The notes under the pieces are model-generated. The model did no database searches and was not told the DNA's origin. It saw only the letters and a program-made list of their open reading frames with translations. From an uncultured Desulfobulbaceae bacterium (GTDB lineage: Bacteria; Desulfobacterota; Desulfobulbia; Desulfobulbales; Desulfobulbaceae), in NCBI GenBank assembly GCA_945787305.1, contig CALZIH010000121.1, forward strand, positions 1 to 8,195: a DNA stretch of 8,195 bases, given 5' to 3'. Within the stretch, counting starts at the first letter, position 1; every line of letters begins with the position of its first letter. A program made the position numbers and the translations under genes. This document shows, one piece after another, positions 6,386-8,195 of the stretch.

Positions 6386-7312
6386 ATGCAAGAAGCAGAA
6401 TTACGAGAAATAATCAGTTGTCTGCCACGAGGCAGAACGCTGTTTCATTATTACAGAGACAGATATGCTTTAATGATTCTGTCATACTGCATAAAATCCG
6501 GCATAACGATGAAGGAACTCAAGCAATCTCGTTTTGCCGGGTTATTGAACAAGTCTGTCGTGAAGAAGGTAGCTGCGACAATTGATGGAAGTTCAGTGAA
6601 CCGGGAATCGTTTGAATCCTACTGGCCCGAGGATTATGAGGCGTATTTGTTGACAATTGGGCAATGGGGTAGCTCAAAGGGATGGAAAGACTATCAGATC
6701 TCCAGGCCAGGAATGAATCTTGTCCTGCAGCTCAACTTTTCAAGTAAACACGATAGGCAGTTTTTTCGTTGGATAAATCCGGAAGGGAAGAAGCGGCCTT
6801 TTACTTCTTATTCTCACCCAGTTTCGACAGATCGATTAACACTTGCCTGGGCAAGAATAGATATGGACCTTCAGCAAAACGAAGCCCTTATAGAGGAAAT
6901 TCAGAATGACTGGATACGGAATGTCTTTGGCTGGAGAAAATGGTTGGCCGAAAGAAATAATAGAAAAATCAAGTATACCGAATGTACAGTTAAGGAGTTG
7001 GACTGTTACGTCGAAAAGGGACTGTCTCCTCACTTGAAGATCTGGGATGAAGCCATGTTGGCTGCAGCAATATGGTTTCTAAGAGAGGAAATTGGTATTC
7101 ACCGAATTTATTACAACACATTCGAAACAGGCAGACGTTTAAAACATATTGACTGGAGCGCACCACCTCGTTCAATTTACACAGCTTTGCCTCGTAAATT
7201 TTGTTTCGAGAAATGCAACGATCCTCCTTCTTTTCTCAAAAAATCAAATCACAGACATGTAAGGTCAAAACTTGGAGAGAATGAAGAAAAATGGTTCATT
7301 TTGGAAATGTAG
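6386..7312 (+). CDS. tryptophan-rich protein of unknown function
   Basis: A 308-residue protein that I do not recognise. It has 12 tryptophans, spread from residue 80 to 303, and no signal peptide or membrane segment. The N-terminal third (1-75) looks helical and basic, with an L-K-rich stretch at 43-62. The most family-like block is at 215-285, with WDEAMLAAAIWFLREEIG (220-237), IYYNTFETGRRLK (241-253), PPRSIYTALPRKFCFEKC (260-277) and two cysteines (C273, C277) near its end. The C-terminus is charged. The ATG at 6386 has only a weak TGGA just before it, while a strong AAGGAGG sits about 30 bases upstream. It is co-directional with rtcR but 371 bases away, so it is not clearly part of the repair locus. 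It is probably real, given its length and coherent composition. Confidence 0.7.
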   Translation: MQEAELREIISCLPRGRTLFHYYRDRYALMILSYCIKSGITMKELKQSRFAGLLNKSVVKKVAATIDGSSVNRESFESYWPEDYEAYLLTIGQWGSSKGWKDYQISRPGMNLVLQLNFSSKHDRQFFRWINPEGKKRPFTSYSHPVSTDRLTLAWARIDMDLQQNEALIEEIQNDWIRNVFGWRKWLAERNNRKIKYTECTVKELDCYVEKGLSPHLKIWDEAMLAAAIWFLREEIGIHRIYYNTFETGRRLKHIDWSAPPRSIYTALPRKFCFEKCNDPPSFLKKSNHRHVRSKLGENEEKWFILEM

Positions 7313-7345
7313 TTTGTAGTTATGGGAAAGTTAAGAACATTTGTT

Positions 7346-7445
7346 TGCGGTGATTTAAACTGTTATTCACCGCACGAGTTGCGGCTTTCAGTAGCCATTA
7401 CTGCAAATATCCGACATAATCACCGCATAATATACGGAGATTATG
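7346..7445. promoter_or_regulatory. repeated TGCGGTGA operator-like motif before the fic remnant
   Basis: The octamer TGCGGTGA occurs at 7346-7353 and, inverted, at 7367-7374 and 7420-7427. The first two form a perfect palindrome with a 13-base spacer. A further inverted repeat, CATAATC/GATTATG (7415-7421, 7439-7445), surrounds the third copy and ends two bases before the fic start. The third copy on the minus strand reads ATTATGCGGTGATTATG. The layout suggests a multi-site operator controlling the gene that follows. Confidence 0.5.
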
Positions 7446-7446
7446 C

Positions 7447-7647
7447 ATGTGGATTTATGACGAGAAAAATTGGCCAAATTTCATTTGGGACGAAAAAAAC
7501 CTTACCTCGTTGCTCGTCGAGGCTCGACACCGGCAAGGGCTTTTATTGGGTAAGATGGAGACGTTAGGTTTTCCGATCAGACTGGAAGCCAACCTGAATA
7601 TCCTCACAACTGATGTTGTAACCTCATCACCCATAGAAGGCGAATGA
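7447..7647 (+). pseudogene. truncated Fic-family protein, N-terminal (DUF4172-type) domain only
   Basis: The 66 residues match the start of the large Fic proteins that carry a DUF4172 N-terminal domain: W-x-x-P-x-F-x-W near the start (NWPNFIWDEKNL), LLVEARHRQGLLLGKMETLGF in the middle, and DVVTSSPIEGE at the end. SS-x-IEGE is the inhibitory helix motif of self-inhibited Fic AMP-transferases. The frame stops immediately after IEGE. The catalytic core with HPFxDGNGR, normally about 200 residues downstream, is absent from all frames I checked up to cydA. The start is convincing, with GGAG at 7436-7439 seven bases before the ATG. This is therefore a gene remnant left by deletion; a short expressed peptide holding only the inhibitory part is less likely but possible. 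Confidence 0.8.
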
Positions 7648-7862
7648 TCTCACTTTTGGTTTAAGTCGCTTATTTGAGGTATACAGGAAAATAAGCAAGG
7701 TAAACACAATGGTTTTTCGCGACGAACAGAAAGCTAGAGAATGGCTCAAAAACACCCCTTAAAAATATCGAAACAGCATTGAACAACGCTCCACACCAAA
7801 CCATGTCCACTTTTTGCAAACATTCTTTAAACACGTAACATCAACCCGGAGAGTAAGAAGTC
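7648..7862 (+). other. spacer between the fic remnant and cydA
   Basis: A 17-codon open frame at 7709-7762, with AAGG eight bases upstream, encodes a short charged peptide (VFRDEQKAREWLKNTP after Met) that I cannot place. It may be the tail or start of a deleted gene. No clear promoter or terminator is visible. The cydA ribosome binding site closes the region. Confidence 0.4.
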
Positions 7863-8195
7863 ATGGAAATCTTTCAGGATCACATTTTCCTCTCCCGCCT
7901 GCACTTTGCCTTTACCGCCATGTTCCACATCATCTGGCCGGTTTTGACCATCGGGCTGAGCATTTTTCTTGTGGTGATGGAGGCTCGCTGGCTGATGACC
8001 GGAGATGAGCGTTACTATCAGCATACCCGCTTCTGGATGCGTTTGTTTCTACTCAATTTCGCAGTGGGGGTCGTCAGCGGCATCCCCATGGAATTTCAAT
8101 TCGGCACCAACTGGAGCGAGTTTTCCCGGGCCGGCGGCGATATCTTCGGGCACCTGCTTGGTTTTGAGGCTTCGATGGCCTTTATGCTCGAAGCC
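7863..8195 (+). CDS. cydA: cytochrome bd-type quinol oxidase subunit I, 5' part
   Basis: The frame is open from ATG at 7863 to the window end (111 codons) and continues beyond it. CydA is the haem-bearing membrane subunit that oxidises quinol and reduces oxygen to water. The segment LSRLHFAFTAMFHIIWPVLT covers the first membrane helix and contains His22, which matches the conserved N-terminal haem-ligand histidine (His19 in E. coli). GVVSGIPMEFQFGTNWSEFS (69-88) and GFEASMAFMLEA (100-111) are further family blocks. The GIPMEFQFGTNW variant resembles CydA of delta-proteobacterial lineages, which is my impression and not a search result. GGAGAG at 7848-7853 is a well-placed ribosome binding site. 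A cydB gene should follow outside the window. It is unrelated to the RNA-repair genes. Confidence 0.95.
   Translation, partial: MEIFQDHIFLSRLHFAFTAMFHIIWPVLTIGLSIFLVVMEARWLMTGDERYYQHTRFWMRLFLLNFAVGVVSGIPMEFQFGTNWSEFSRAGGDIFGHLLGFEASMAFMLEA

Noticed and set aside
7322..7567. 81-codon plus-strand frame
   Set aside because: It overlaps the operator repeats and the fic remnant in another frame, with no recognisable motif.
1..8195. CRISPR array or insertion sequence
   Set aside because: No regularly spaced repeats and no transposase-like frame or long terminal inverted repeats were seen.

Overview
The window centres on an RNA-repair locus. Its genes belong to families common in proteobacteria and Desulfobacterota. 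The start of a bd-type oxidase subunit I at the right edge reads to me like the delta-proteobacterial (Desulfobacterota) kind. Base composition is moderate and no phage structural or transposase gene is visible. I cannot name the genus.

Layout, left to right. (1) Bases 1-221, minus strand: three tightly spaced tRNA or tRNA-like genes, namely an Asp(GUC)-like gene cut by the window edge, a well-formed tRNA-Asn(GUU), and a degenerate Met(CAU)-like gene. (2) A strong hairpin terminator at 224-259 lies directly upstream of that array, after a further hairpin downstream of rtcA. (3) Bases 367-3698, minus strand: a compact operon in transcription order rtcB (RNA ligase), an SPFH/slipin protein, and rtcA (RNA 3'-phosphate cyclase). 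(4) Bases 3699-4250: a long leader rich in hairpins that contains a second tRNA-like element with a Phe(GAA) anticodon, a broken distal acceptor stem and no CCA. A good sigma-54 promoter (-24/-12) at 4234-4249 points into the leader, so the tRNA-like element and the rtc genes would share one RNA. (5) Bases 4410-6014, plus strand: divergent rtcR, a CARF-domain sigma-54 activator. (6) Bases 6386-7312, plus strand: a tryptophan-rich protein of unknown function. (7) Bases 7346-7647: a repeated TGCGGTGA operator-like motif and the truncated N-terminus of a Fic protein. (8) From 7863: the 5' part of cydA, running off the right edge.

How the parts probably work together. RtcR-type activators are known to respond to broken tRNA ends through the CARF domain and to switch on a sigma-54 promoter. 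RtcA makes 2',3'-cyclic phosphates and RtcB joins such ends to 5'-OH RNA. The notable point here is that the repair operon carries its own tRNA-like RNAs. One sits inside the sigma-54 transcript ahead of rtcB. An array follows rtcA with only three bases between it and the terminator, so there is almost no room for a separate promoter. They could be repair substrates, decoys, feedback ligands for RtcR, or spare tRNAs. The sequence supports their presence and position; their role is inference.

The right-hand third (6015-7862) is looser, with long gaps and gene debris, and looks like an accessory region next to a core respiratory gene.
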